64,000 nt of DNA from the NCBI RefSeq assembly GCF_042427745.1, contig NZ_JBHMFA010000001.1. One strand, written 5' to 3'. Positions 34,558 through 43,594 of the stretch are shown piece by piece. Position 1 is the first letter of the stretch; each line of letters opens with the position of its first letter. The stretch comes from Algibacter miyuki (lineage in GTDB: Bacteria; Bacteroidota; Bacteroidia; Flavobacteriales; Flavobacteriaceae). The position numbers and the translations under genes are program-made. The notes below the pieces were generated by a model, which did no database searches, had not been told where the DNA came from, and saw only the letters and a program-made list of their open reading frames with translations.

Positions 34558-35340
34558 TTAATTTGCTAAAACTGAGTTTTTTGGTCTAGTAGCAAAAGTA
34601 CGATAATTGTTTGCTTTAACAAGTTTTATATCTTCAAGCTTGTTGTTATCTGTAAGTATTTTCTTAGCAAAATCATACCAAGTCATAGCCTTTTTATCTG
34701 TAAAATGATGAATTCCAAAGTGGTTGTTTTGGATTAATTTGAAAAGATAATCTGCTAAGTTAACAGTATTTGTAGGACAACCTGTTTGACTATCTATGAT
34801 ACTGAGTTCTTGCTCTGTTTTACTTTTTTCTAATATGGTTTTGTAAAAATTCTTTCCATATTTTTTACTATACAACCAAGACGTTCTCACAATAAAATAT
34901 TTTTCTAAAGTCTCTTTAATATAGTTTTCCCCCTTCAATTTAGACTTTCCATATTCATTTATTGGATTTGGTTCATCTGTCACGATGTATGGTGTAGTTT
35001 TCTCTCCATCGAAAACATAATCTGTAGAAACATGAATTAAAATACTGTTTGTTTCTTTACAAGCTTCAGCAATGTTTTTAACCCCTTCAGCATTAACTTC
35101 AAAAGCTATCATTGGTGTTTTTTCAGCCTGTTCTACATTGGTATATGCAGCACAATTTATGCAGTAATCAAAATTGTTTTTTCTAAAAAAATCAAGAACA
35201 TCTTGTTTTTTAGTTATATCTAAATCTTTACTTGTTGCAAATATAAAATCAAGATTATTTGTGTTTTCTGTAAAGCGCTCTGCGATGGTTTTTCCTAACT
35301 GTCCTCCAGCTCCTGTAACTAATACTCTAGTATTCATCAA
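34558..35340 (-). CDS. rfbD: dTDP-4-dehydrorhamnose reductase, short C-terminus
   Basis: A 260-residue SDR performing the last step of dTDP-L-rhamnose synthesis. GAGGQLGKTI near residue 10, INCAAYTNVEQAE, VSTDYVFDG and the catalytic YGKSK are present. The protein stops at RPKNSVLAN, right after the RPxxSxL motif. Homologues, such as the enterobacterial protein of about 299 residues, usually continue for 25-40 more residues. The bases after the stop are AT-rich, with a second in-frame stop four codons later. Activity is likely but the missing tail is worth noting. Its start overlaps rfbC by 14 bp. Confidence 0.9.
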   Translation of the reverse strand: MMNTRVLVTGAGGQLGKTIAERFTENTNNLDFIFATSKDLDITKKQDVLDFFRKNNFDYCINCAAYTNVEQAEKTPMIAFEVNAEGVKNIAEACKETNSILIHVSTDYVFDGEKTTPYIVTDEPNPINEYGKSKLKGENYIKETLEKYFIVRTSWLYSKKYGKNFYKTILEKSKTEQELSIIDSQTGCPTNTVNLADYLFKLIQNNHFGIHHFTDKKAMTWYDFAKKILTDNNKLEDIKLVKANNYRTFATRPKNSVLAN

Positions 35341-35878
35341 CTAAACTTTTAAATGTAGGTAATTCCATATCTTTTTCAGAAACTATCAGGTTTTCCCTGG
35401 AAAGCCCCCAATTAATATTTAATATTTCATCATTAAACAAAATCCCAGATTCGGCATTTTTATTGTAGAAGTTATCACATTTATATGAAAATATAGTATC
35501 ATTTTCTAATGCTAAAAACCCATGTGCAAAGCCGCGCGGAACATACAACTGTTTGTGTTTAGTTTCATCTAAGACTATAGAGAAATGTTGCCCAAATGTT
35601 GGAGAAGTTTTTCTTAAATCAACACACACATCTAAAACGCTTCCTTTTATTACTCTGACTAGTTTAGACTGAGCAAAATCTCCGGTTTGAAAATGCAGTC
35701 CTCTTAAGACTCCTTTTGATGATATAGATTGATTATCTTGAACAAAATTAGTATTAATACCGGTTTGCTTTTCAAAAATTGCTTTATTAAAACTTTCAAA
35801 AAAACAACCTCTTTCGTCCTCGAAAACTTTTGGAGTAAGTACAAAACAACCTTCTAAAAATACTTTTTCAACTAGCAT
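35327..35878 (-). CDS. rfbC: dTDP-4-dehydrorhamnose 3,5-epimerase
   Basis: A 183-residue cupin of normal length. The conserved FVQDNQSISSKGVLRGLHFQ, the catalytic His in RGLHFQ, and YVPRGFAHGFLALENDT are visible. It epimerises the keto sugar made by rfbB before reduction by rfbD. It lies between rfbA (7 bp upstream in transcription) and rfbD. Confidence 0.96.
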   Translation of the reverse strand: MLVEKVFLEGCFVLTPKVFEDERGCFFESFNKAIFEKQTGINTNFVQDNQSISSKGVLRGLHFQTGDFAQSKLVRVIKGSVLDVCVDLRKTSPTFGQHFSIVLDETKHKQLYVPRGFAHGFLALENDTIFSYKCDNFYNKNAESGILFNDEILNINWGLSRENLIVSEKDMELPTFKSLVDEY

Positions 35879-35885
35879 CTGTTTA

Positions 35886-36740
35886 TTATAATTGTTTTAA
35901 ATATTCACCATACCCGCTCTTCAGTAAAGGCTCGGCTAGCTTATCTAATTGATTTTTTCCTATATAACCCATTTTATAGGCTACTTCTTCTATACATCCT
36001 ATTTTTTGCCCTTGTCGTTCTTCTATAACTTGCACAAATTGTGATGCCTGCATAAGTGATGTGAACGTACCGGTATCTAACCAAGCGGTTCCTTTATCTA
36101 AGATTTGAACTTTTAAGTTTCCTTTTTCTAAATAAACTCTATTAACATCAGTAATTTCTAATTCTCCTCGAGAACTAGGTTTGATTGATTTTGCTATCTT
36201 AACTACAGAATTATCATAAAAATAAATCCCAGGTACAGCATAATTAGATTTAGGCTCTTTTGGTTTTTCTTCAATAGAAATAGCATTATTATTAGCATCA
36301 AATTCTACTACACCATAACGTTGAGGATCTTGCACGTGATAAGCAAAAATAACGCCTCCTGTTGGGTTAAAATTGAATTTTAAAGTGTCATCTAACCCCG
36401 ATCCGTAAAAAATATTATCGCCCAATATTAAGGCAACACTATCATTTTTAATAAATTTCTCTCCAATAATAAATGCTTCTGCTAAACCGTTTGGTTGCTC
36501 CTGAATGGCATACTCGAAAACACATCCAAAACTACTTCCGTCACCCAAAAGCTCCTTAAATTTAGGTAAATCTTTTGACGTTGAAATTATTAATATTTCT
36601 TTTATCCCCGCACTCATTAATGTTGTAACCGGATAATATATCATAGGCTTATCATAAATTGGCATAAGCTGCTTACTTACTACTTTTGTAAGTGGATATA
36701 ATCTAGTTCCCGAGCCACCTGCTAATATGATTCCTTTCAT
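35886..36740 (-). CDS. rfbA: Glucose-1-phosphate thymidylyltransferase
   Basis: A 284-residue nucleotidyltransferase making dTDP-glucose. The signature LAGGSGTRLYPLT, SKQLMPIYDKPMIYYP, and ALILGDNIFYG motifs are intact, and the length is normal. It is the second gene of an rfbBACD block with spacing of a few bases, transcribed leftward. Confidence 0.97.
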   Translation of the reverse strand: MKGIILAGGSGTRLYPLTKVVSKQLMPIYDKPMIYYPVTTLMSAGIKEILIISTSKDLPKFKELLGDGSSFGCVFEYAIQEQPNGLAEAFIIGEKFIKNDSVALILGDNIFYGSGLDDTLKFNFNPTGGVIFAYHVQDPQRYGVVEFDANNNAISIEEKPKEPKSNYAVPGIYFYDNSVVKIAKSIKPSSRGELEITDVNRVYLEKGNLKVQILDKGTAWLDTGTFTSLMQASQFVQVIEERQGQKIGCIEEVAYKMGYIGKNQLDKLAEPLLKSGYGEYLKQL

Positions 36741-36745
36741 TATTT

Positions 36746-37756
36746 TTAATATTTCTTAATATACCAATCTATGGTTTTCTTTATACCTGTCTCAAAGTTT
36801 TCTTGAGCATTCCAACCCAACTCTTCCTCAATTTTAGAAGCATCTATAGCGTATCTAAAATCGTGCCCAGGCCTGTCTTTCACAAAAGTTATTTGCGCTT
36901 TATACGATTCCTTTTTAGGTAATACTTCATCTAAAACATTACAAATAGTATTTGCAATATATAGGTTATCTCGCTCATTTTTCCCTCCAATATTATAGGT
37001 TTCTCCTAAAACACCTTTTTGGAAAACCAAATCTATACCTGTGCAATGATCTTCTACATACAACCAATCACGTATATTTAAACCATCACCATATATTGGA
37101 ATATTTTCTCCTGAAAGGGCTTTTCTAATTATGGTTGGAATTAACTTTTCGTCATGTTGTTTAGGGCCGTAATTATTAGAACAATTTGTGGTTACAACAC
37201 TCATTCCATAAGTGTGATAATAGCTTCTTACAATAAAATCAGATGAAGCTTTAGAGGCGCTGTAAGGGCTGTTTGGAGCGTAAGGTGTGGTTTCTGTAAA
37301 CAAACCTTCTTTACCTAATGTACCATAAACCTCATCGGTTGAAATATGATGAAACCTCGCTTCTTTAAACTCCGGTTTTACCTTAAAAGGACCATCCATC
37401 CAAAAATGCTTTGCGACATCTAATAAATTAAAGGTTCCTAATACATTAGTGTTAATAAAAGCAAATGGGTTCTCTATAGAATTATCTACATGAGATTCCG
37501 CCGCAAAATGGATCACAGATGTAAAACCATGTATTTTGAATAAGCTTTCTATTAAGCCCCTATCACATATATCTCCTTCAACAAAAGTATAGTTATCGTG
37601 TTTTTTTATATTGTCTAAATTAGAACTATTTCCAGCATACGTAAGCTTATCTAAATTTAGAATACAATCGTTAGGGTAATGCGAAAGATAGTATTCTATA
37701 AAATTAGAACCTATAAACCCAGCACCACCTGTAATTAATATGCTTTTAGGCTTCAT
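36746..37756 (-). CDS. rfbB: dTDP-glucose 4,6-dehydratase
   Basis: A 336-residue extended SDR. GGAGFIGSNF near residue 9, the HFAAESHVDNSI motif, STDEVYGTLG and the catalytic YSASK are all present. It produces dTDP-4-keto-6-deoxyglucose. Its 5' end overlaps the Wzz-like gene by 11 bp, which ties sugar supply and chain-length control in one transcript. Confidence 0.97.
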   Translation of the reverse strand: MKPKSILITGGAGFIGSNFIEYYLSHYPNDCILNLDKLTYAGNSSNLDNIKKHDNYTFVEGDICDRGLIESLFKIHGFTSVIHFAAESHVDNSIENPFAFINTNVLGTFNLLDVAKHFWMDGPFKVKPEFKEARFHHISTDEVYGTLGKEGLFTETTPYAPNSPYSASKASSDFIVRSYYHTYGMSVVTTNCSNNYGPKQHDEKLIPTIIRKALSGENIPIYGDGLNIRDWLYVEDHCTGIDLVFQKGVLGETYNIGGKNERDNLYIANTICNVLDEVLPKKESYKAQITFVKDRPGHDFRYAIDASKIEEELGWNAQENFETGIKKTIDWYIKKY

Positions 37757-38807
37757 AATTAATAATATATGCTATACTTTTTCTAACTAAATAACCTACT
37801 ATGAGAAGTATAAATGCTAAGACAGGAAAAATAAGAGAATACCTGTTTTTCCAACTATGATATTTAGTTCCAACTTCTTGAAATCCTGATATTGTATCAA
37901 AAAACACATCCTCTTCAACTTTTTGTGATTCCAAAGCACTTAATTCCTGCTGTAAGCCTATTTGCTTTTCAAGTAAATCAAATTCTCGTGTCACTGTTTT
38001 TTCTTGAACAAGAACTCCATCCTTAGACATTGAAATAGACTGGTTATCATTACGCTTAGATTCACCCTCCATTACAGATATGTATACATTTTTTAACGAA
38101 TCAATCTGTTTTAAAGAGCTTTTAACTCTAGCCTTTCGAATATCTATAAGTGAATCTCTCTTTTTCATCTTTTTAGTAGAGTATGAATTTGTAAACGTTG
38201 AATTCAACCCATCTTCTAAAGATTTAAAGATATCTTTTTTTTCTGAAACTACACTAATTTGAAAAATATCCCCCGTATATATACTTCGGTTTTCAATGTA
38301 ATCTTTAAAACTAACTCCTTGAGCCCTAACACTATCTATAGACCTAACAAATCTATCATATTGAATAATTCTATCATTCTCCGTTTCAGGACCAGGACTA
38401 ATTTTAAATTCTTGTAATTGAACAGCGTCTTGTTCATCAATACTAAAAAGATCTGCTAAAGATTTATAATCTTCCACTCCAATTAATGCATTATAATAAT
38501 TTACATTAGTCACTAATTGAAATTTAGAATCGAAATAAGGCTTAACTAGCATAGAAGAAGAAAAAACAGGTTTCTTCGTCTTTTCTAACCCATAGCCTAA
38601 TACCCCTGCTATTATTACAGAAACAACAATAATCTTTATATTATCTAAAACAGCTCTTAAAGCATAAATAATAACCGAAAAAATAGTTTTAAATATAGAA
38701 CCAATAAACGTAAAAAGTCTATCAAAAGCATTTCCGATAAGTTTAAATAGTTGTCCTAAATCTACTTCTTCAGATTGTTTTGGTTGTTGTGGCAATTCTT
38801 TACTCAT
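37746..38807 (-). CDS. Wzz-like chain-length determinant protein
   Basis: A 353-residue inner-membrane protein. It has a Pro/Gln-rich N-terminal tail, hydrophobic segments at about 25-55 and 60-78, a periplasmic part rich in helices (about 80-320) including a coiled coil around 210-290, and a closing membrane helix at about 325-345. This is the polysaccharide co-polymerase layout with two outer membrane helices. There is no kinase domain. It probably sets polymer length with the Wzy-like proteins. Sequence conservation to named Wzz proteins is low, so the call is from layout and position. Confidence 0.78.
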   Translation of the reverse strand: MSKELPQQPKQSEEVDLGQLFKLIGNAFDRLFTFIGSIFKTIFSVIIYALRAVLDNIKIIVVSVIIAGVLGYGLEKTKKPVFSSSMLVKPYFDSKFQLVTNVNYYNALIGVEDYKSLADLFSIDEQDAVQLQEFKISPGPETENDRIIQYDRFVRSIDSVRAQGVSFKDYIENRSIYTGDIFQISVVSEKKDIFKSLEDGLNSTFTNSYSTKKMKKRDSLIDIRKARVKSSLKQIDSLKNVYISVMEGESKRNDNQSISMSKDGVLVQEKTVTREFDLLEKQIGLQQELSALESQKVEEDVFFDTISGFQEVGTKYHSWKNRYSLIFPVLAFILLIVGYLVRKSIAYIINYEA

Positions 38808-38811
38808 AATC

Positions 38812-40503
38812 TTAACTTAATATTTGTTCTAATATGGTTCTTGTTATTAAATATGTTGGCCTTACACCAGAGGCCCCTAGGCCTCCTGAAGCTAATGTTG
38901 CTCCTGTTTCTAATGGATTATCACTAGCATAATAAGCATAACGCACTTTTACATTTGGACTAATACTTCTTCTAACTTTAGATGCTGCTTGTATGGCTTT
39001 TTGGTAATGTGCACCTTCCATTTCTAATCCAATTACATTCCATGTGGAATTGTAAAAGAATTTCAAAATATCCTTATTCTGAAGAGACGTACCTAAAACA
39101 GTAATCATAGCACCATCATAAACATTTACGCCTTTTCCTTCTAAATCAGATCTTTTTAATTCGTTTTCAAATGGGTAATTATCGGCGGTACCTTCAAATA
39201 TATGTGCTGTAGGTATCATAATATCGCCTTTTCCGCCTTCTAAAATACCTGCTTTTCCCATAATAGATAAAGACTCGACGTTTAAATGAATTTTCTCTTG
39301 GCCTTCCATTTCGTAAGGCTTCAATAATTCATCAATAGTTTCATAAGCCTGCTCACCGAAAGCATAATCCATAACAACGATTACAGGTTGTTTTTCTTTT
39401 AAAACCGTTTCGTCGGTTTCAATATCTAATTTAGTCTGGTCAATTTTACTGGTATCAAATATTTGCACATCGATATTAACTCCCGATGTATCTTTAATAT
39501 AAAACATACCTTTTTGCAAGGCTTCCTTGGTAATTTTACTGCGTAAACTCTCGTTTTCTTTACGACTTAAAGATTCATATACTTGAAATATATCTTTCTT
39601 TGCTACAATAGTTTTTAAGGCATTAGGAGTAAAAAGTGTATTCATTACACTATGCATATTTGCACTTATAATATGAATTGGCCTACCCAACAAACCGTTT
39701 TTATGCAACGTTTTCTTAATGGTATTTGCCCAAATCTCCCCATGAATATGGTGCCCAATACGCTCCCTTAAAACAGGACTAAACGTAACGGTACGCTTGT
39801 TATTATTTACGAGTTCCTCAATGGCAAGTTTCCCTAACCAATACACAATATGCAACAAACGATCTGGTTGCGTTGCTGTTGCAAAGGCATCATAAACCTT
39901 AGTGATTTCGTTAAAGGTTCTACCTAAAATATTAGCAGCATGAGTTATAGCAACTTCGCGCTCTACAAGCGTGAGTTTCTTTTTAGATAAAACAGCATTT
40001 TCTAATTTTATCCAGTCGCGTGTAGTTACCCCTTCATCATTAATAATTACTCGATTACTAATTTTATGAGATTCTACAAATAGAAAAGTTAAGTGTGTTA
40101 ATATATCATAGATTTCCGAACGCCCGCGAGTGATTTCAATGTTCATTTGTTCGTCATCGATACGATAACAATTACGGCGGCGTTTTGGTGGAATTATAGG
40201 CTCGAAATGCGAATCGGCATAACCTTCATCGCTAGTTAAATTGATAAACATGCACTCTTCTATACCAATTGGTAACCTATCAATAACATAAAGCAAACCT
40301 TCTAATTCAGCTTTTTCGTCTCCAATAGAACCGTAAATTTCTGGACGCAACAACAGCAAGGCACTCCTTAAAGTTTCGCCAGAAATCCCCATTGGTTTAT
40401 AAAAACCACGGTTAAACAAATGCCTCATCGTAATATACATACGCTCAATGGCATTCGAGCTTTCCTGAGCCCTAGTACGTTCGTGGTGTTGTTTATTGTT
40501 CAT
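38812..40503 (-). CDS. DUF6909-like soluble protein of unknown function
   Basis: A 563-residue soluble protein without signal peptide or membrane helices. I associate the opening (ERMYITMRHLFNRGFYKPMG) with a family called DUF6909 in Bacteroidota. The C-terminal half contains IMITVLGTS-like and VIGLEMEGAHYQKAIQAA stretches, the second resembling the purine-nucleoside phosphorylase fold motif EMEGA. This suggests a nucleosidase-like domain, but it is only a hint. It stands directly upstream of the Wzz-like gene (4 bp), yet probably belongs to a broader core function. It has its own -7 element. Confidence 0.6.
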   Translation of the reverse strand: MNNKQHHERTRAQESSNAIERMYITMRHLFNRGFYKPMGISGETLRSALLLLRPEIYGSIGDEKAELEGLLYVIDRLPIGIEECMFINLTSDEGYADSHFEPIIPPKRRRNCYRIDDEQMNIEITRGRSEIYDILTHLTFLFVESHKISNRVIINDEGVTTRDWIKLENAVLSKKKLTLVEREVAITHAANILGRTFNEITKVYDAFATATQPDRLLHIVYWLGKLAIEELVNNNKRTVTFSPVLRERIGHHIHGEIWANTIKKTLHKNGLLGRPIHIISANMHSVMNTLFTPNALKTIVAKKDIFQVYESLSRKENESLRSKITKEALQKGMFYIKDTSGVNIDVQIFDTSKIDQTKLDIETDETVLKEKQPVIVVMDYAFGEQAYETIDELLKPYEMEGQEKIHLNVESLSIMGKAGILEGGKGDIMIPTAHIFEGTADNYPFENELKRSDLEGKGVNVYDGAMITVLGTSLQNKDILKFFYNSTWNVIGLEMEGAHYQKAIQAASKVRRSISPNVKVRYAYYASDNPLETGATLASGGLGASGVRPTYLITRTILEQILS

Positions 40504-40519
40504 AGTTCAATTTGGTTTG

Positions 40520-40527
40520 CAAAGGTA
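40520..40527 (-). promoter_or_regulatory. Candidate -7 element upstream of the DUF6909-like gene
   Basis: On the minus strand, TACCTTTG matches TAnnTTTG about 17 bp before the start codon at 40501-40503. No clear -33 box. If real, it could drive the DUF6909-like gene and the polysaccharide operon behind it. Confidence 0.4.
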
Positions 40528-40548
40528 ATACTATTTTTATTAATCCGA

Positions 40549-42030
40549 TTATTTAATCTGTTCAACGATTTTTCTGTCATTAGACAATCTCGGAATTTTG
40601 TTCTGTCCGCCTAATTTTCCAATAGACTTCATATAGTTCTGAAAACCACCAATTTCAACCTTTGTAATTTTTAGAGGTTGCAGCACTTTTCCTTTTATTA
40701 AATCGAAATAATAACTATTTTGCTTTTGAAGTGATGCATCTAACTTTTTCGCTAAACCGGAAAGATCATCGGGTTCATTTTCAAACTCTACAAACCATTC
40801 GTGATACGGCAAGCCTTCCGAAGGATTAATTTGCGGTGCCACCGTAAATTCTGAAACTCGAACATCAGAATTAGCCGTAGCTTCTTGCATAGCGTGTTCC
40901 ACTTCTTTACCTATTACATGTTCGCCAAAGGCCGAAATAAAATGCTTTATACGTCCCGAAACAATAACCCGATAAGGTTTTATAGAGGTAAATTCAATGG
41001 TATCTCCAATATTATACCCCCAAAGTCCTGCATTGCTAGAAATAATCATTACATAATTTACACCCAGTTCAACCGCTCCGATAGTAATTCGTTTTGGATT
41101 ATTTTCAAAAAACTCATCAGCCTTAATAAACTCGTAAAAAATGCCAGAATTTAACTGAAGCAACATGCCTTTTTCATTCTGTTTATCTTGAAAGGCAAAA
41201 AAGCCTTCACTTGCCGGATATAATTCTATACTGTCTACTTTTCTTCCAATAAGGTTTTCAAACTTGGCGCGGTAAGGCTCATAATTAACGCCTCCGAATA
41301 TAAATAAGTTGAAGTTTTTAAAAACATCGCCAACTTTCTGACCTGTTTTCTGCTGAATTTTTTCAAAATACATTTGCACCCATGACGGAATTCCGGAAAT
41401 AATGGTCATGTTTTCTGGTAATGTTTCTTCTACAATAGCATCTACTTTGGTTTCCCAATCGTCAATACAATTGGTTGCTAAAGAAGGTAATCTATTCTTT
41501 TGAAGATATTTTGGTACATAATGCGCCACAATACCCGAAAGACGTCCCAATTGCACACCATTTTGTTCTGTTAAAATAGGACTCCCTTGCAAGAAAATCA
41601 TTTTACCATCCACAAACTTAGCGTTGCCAGTTTCGTGTATATACATTAAAATGGCATTTCGAGCCGATTCTACATGACTCGGCATACTTTCTTTGGTAAT
41701 CGGAATATATTTTGCTCCCGAAGTAGTACCCGATGTTTTTGCAAAATAAAGCGGTAAACCTTTCCAAAGTACATTTTTTTCGCCAGCTACTACTTTTTCA
41801 ACATAAGGTTTTAAAGCCTCGTAATCTCTAACAGGAACACGTTTTACAAAATCGGCGTGAGTATTGATACTTATAAAATCGTGATCTTTACCAAAAGTTG
41901 TTCCCCCAGCACTTGCTATTAAACTTTGAAAAATTTTCTCCTGTGTTTCCACAGGGTTATTAGCCCATTTTTGAATGGATTTATATACCTTTTTTGCAAA
42001 TGGTTTTGCTAAAATTGACTTTATCGACAT
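40549..42030 (-). CDS. GH3 auxin-responsive promoter family protein (acyl-adenylating enzyme)
   Basis: A 493-residue member of the GH3 superfamily. The phosphate loop FAKTSGTTSGAKYIPITKE (about residues 93-111), the ELYPASEGFFAFQD motif and the VSGRIKHFISAFGEHV stretch are present. Plant GH3 enzymes join amino acids to jasmonate or auxin; bacterial members are common in Bacteroidota but their substrates are unknown. The gene lies upstream of the polysaccharide operon on the same strand, with a 45-bp gap. It is one of two adenylate-forming enzymes in the window. Confidence 0.88.
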   Translation of the reverse strand: MSIKSILAKPFAKKVYKSIQKWANNPVETQEKIFQSLIASAGGTTFGKDHDFISINTHADFVKRVPVRDYEALKPYVEKVVAGEKNVLWKGLPLYFAKTSGTTSGAKYIPITKESMPSHVESARNAILMYIHETGNAKFVDGKMIFLQGSPILTEQNGVQLGRLSGIVAHYVPKYLQKNRLPSLATNCIDDWETKVDAIVEETLPENMTIISGIPSWVQMYFEKIQQKTGQKVGDVFKNFNLFIFGGVNYEPYRAKFENLIGRKVDSIELYPASEGFFAFQDKQNEKGMLLQLNSGIFYEFIKADEFFENNPKRITIGAVELGVNYVMIISSNAGLWGYNIGDTIEFTSIKPYRVIVSGRIKHFISAFGEHVIGKEVEHAMQEATANSDVRVSEFTVAPQINPSEGLPYHEWFVEFENEPDDLSGLAKKLDASLQKQNSYYFDLIKGKVLQPLKITKVEIGGFQNYMKSIGKLGGQNKIPRLSNDRKIVEQIK

Positions 42031-42324
42031 TTATTTTTTAATGCGTTTTAAATCCGTTAATAATTAAACTACCACGCGCACTGGCGAAACTTGATAAAAT
42101 ATTACCAAACCCTTTAAATAGATTAGGTTCCGAAATTTACTGAAATTATTTTGGTTTCGCTTCATAATAAACTACTCAATATTTAAGCCTTCAACCAAAT
42201 TATTGACTTTATATAACTTCCTGTTATCATTATCAAGATACACTATATTATTTAATTGCGATTGATAATTTATAGTCCCTATAAAAAGTTTCATTCCTTT
42301 TCATTTCCTATAAGAAAAATGTGT
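42031..42324. other. Intergenic gap between GH3 and M23 genes
   Basis: A 294-bp AT-rich stretch. It holds one short minus-strand reading frame of 40 codons at 42172-42294 (MKLFIGTINYQSQ...), possibly a small gene or a gene remnant, and no recognised RNA gene. No clear terminator hairpin was seen behind the M23 gene. Confidence 0.45.
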
Positions 42325-43194
42325 TTACTTAAAATCTATAAAGTTTGTTGGATTAATTGGGTATCCATCATTCCAAAGTTCGAAATGTAAATGCGGTCCA
42401 GTAGAAAGTTCTCCCGTATTTCCTGCGGTTGCAATAACCTCGCCTGCTTTAACTAAATCGCCTTGCGCTTTAGTTAGAGACGCATTGTGTTTATAGACCG
42501 AAATAAGTCCGTAACTATGCTCAATTATAGCCACATAACCTGTACTAGCCGTCCACTCGGCAAAAATTACAATACCATCTGCGGTGGCTTTTATTGGTGT
42601 ATCTTTTGAGACCACAATATCTACTGCATAATGCTTCTCTTTTACATTATAAGCTTCACTAATAGGGCCGTTTGCTGGAGGAAACAATATAAAATTACTT
42701 GCCGATGTTGCCGACTCGAATAAATTATATTTATCTTCCTTATCCACCTTTTCACGAAGTAGAGAATCGGCAGACGACGGTGTTAAATCTACTTCACTTG
42801 CTTCTAACTTCACCGCTTCAATAATAGAATCTTTATTAAAATCCGAAGGGCTTAAATCTCCTTTTAGTACTTTTTTTATGGAAGCATAATACAATTCGTT
42901 TAAAGAAATTGCTTTTTGCAACGAATCGGTTTTATAATTTAACTCGGTGGCTTTCTTTTTTAATGCTGTTGAAGAATAGCCTGGAATATATTCCCTAAGC
43001 GGGGTAAATGCAATTAAAGCATAGGTTGCTGCTACTAAAAAAATGGCAGATAACGATATTAAAACAAACACATTTAAACGTGTTAATTTAAGTGATAACC
43101 GCTCTTCGAACGTATTTTCGTTAAGAATAACAAGCTTATACTTATCGAGTAGTTTGCGTCTTATTTTTTTAGGTTTCTTCTTTTCTTCTTTCAT
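42325..43194 (-). CDS. M23 family metallopeptidase, membrane anchored
   Basis: A 289-residue peptidoglycan endopeptidase. A basic cytoplasmic N-terminus is followed by a membrane helix (about 41-63), a helical linker, and an M23/LytM domain with complete zinc-site motifs: His188 and Asp192 (HYAVD) and His268/His270 in GPHLHFELW. In contrast to the LytM protein at the window start, this one should be catalytically active, cutting peptide cross-links on the periplasmic side. Divergent from tatA. Confidence 0.9.
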   Translation of the reverse strand: MKEEKKKPKKIRRKLLDKYKLVILNENTFEERLSLKLTRLNVFVLISLSAIFLVAATYALIAFTPLREYIPGYSSTALKKKATELNYKTDSLQKAISLNELYYASIKKVLKGDLSPSDFNKDSIIEAVKLEASEVDLTPSSADSLLREKVDKEDKYNLFESATSASNFILFPPANGPISEAYNVKEKHYAVDIVVSKDTPIKATADGIVIFAEWTASTGYVAIIEHSYGLISVYKHNASLTKAQGDLVKAGEVIATAGNTGELSTGPHLHFELWNDGYPINPTNFIDFK

Positions 43195-43308
43195 TTAAAA
43201 ACAAAAATAAATAGAATTTATTAAGTAATTACGAATTCAGCAGTTTAAATGGATGTTAAACCATATGCTAAAGTTATGTTTAAAACGATATTATTTAAGT
43301 TTAATTAT

Positions 43309-43316
43309 TAACTTTG
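43309..43316 (+). promoter_or_regulatory. Candidate -7 element upstream of tatA
   Basis: TAACTTTG matches TAnnTTTG and ends 19 bp before the ATG at 43336. No distinct -33 TTG was seen. Confidence 0.45.
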
Positions 43317-43335
43317 CAGAACAAAATTAATAATT

Positions 43336-43521
43336 ATGATATCATCAAACATATTTTTAGGAATGATTGGAGCACCACAAATTATATTAATTGTAGTGGT
43401 TGTTTTATTATTATTTGGAGGTAAGAAAATACCCGAATTAATGCGTGGACTTGGCAGTGGAATTAAAGAATTTAAAGATGCTAGTAAAGAAGAAGATGCT
43501 GCAAGCGACAAAAAAGAATAA
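43336..43521 (+). CDS. tatA: Twin-arginine translocase subunit TatA/E
   Basis: A 61-residue protein with one N-terminal membrane helix (about 13-29), the FGGKKIPELMRGLGSGIKEFK hinge and amphipathic helix, and a charged tail. This is the usual TatA pattern, forming the pore for folded proteins carrying RR signal peptides. TatC is not in the window. A GH43-like protein with a possible Tat signal is encoded at 58800-59915. Confidence 0.92.
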   Translation: MISSNIFLGMIGAPQIILIVVVVLLLFGGKKIPELMRGLGSGIKEFKDASKEEDAASDKKE

Positions 43522-43536
43522 ACTATTTCTAGTTAT

Positions 43537-43577
43537 AAAAAAAAGACCAATATTTATATAAATATTGGTCTTTTTTT
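43537..43577. terminator. Bidirectional terminator between tatA and the DUF4837 gene
   Basis: A perfect palindromic hairpin centred at about 43557, flanked by A-runs on the left and T-runs on the right, can stop both tatA (plus) and the DUF4837 gene (minus). Confidence 0.88.
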
Positions 43578-43594
43578 ATGCTTATTTTTAAGGG

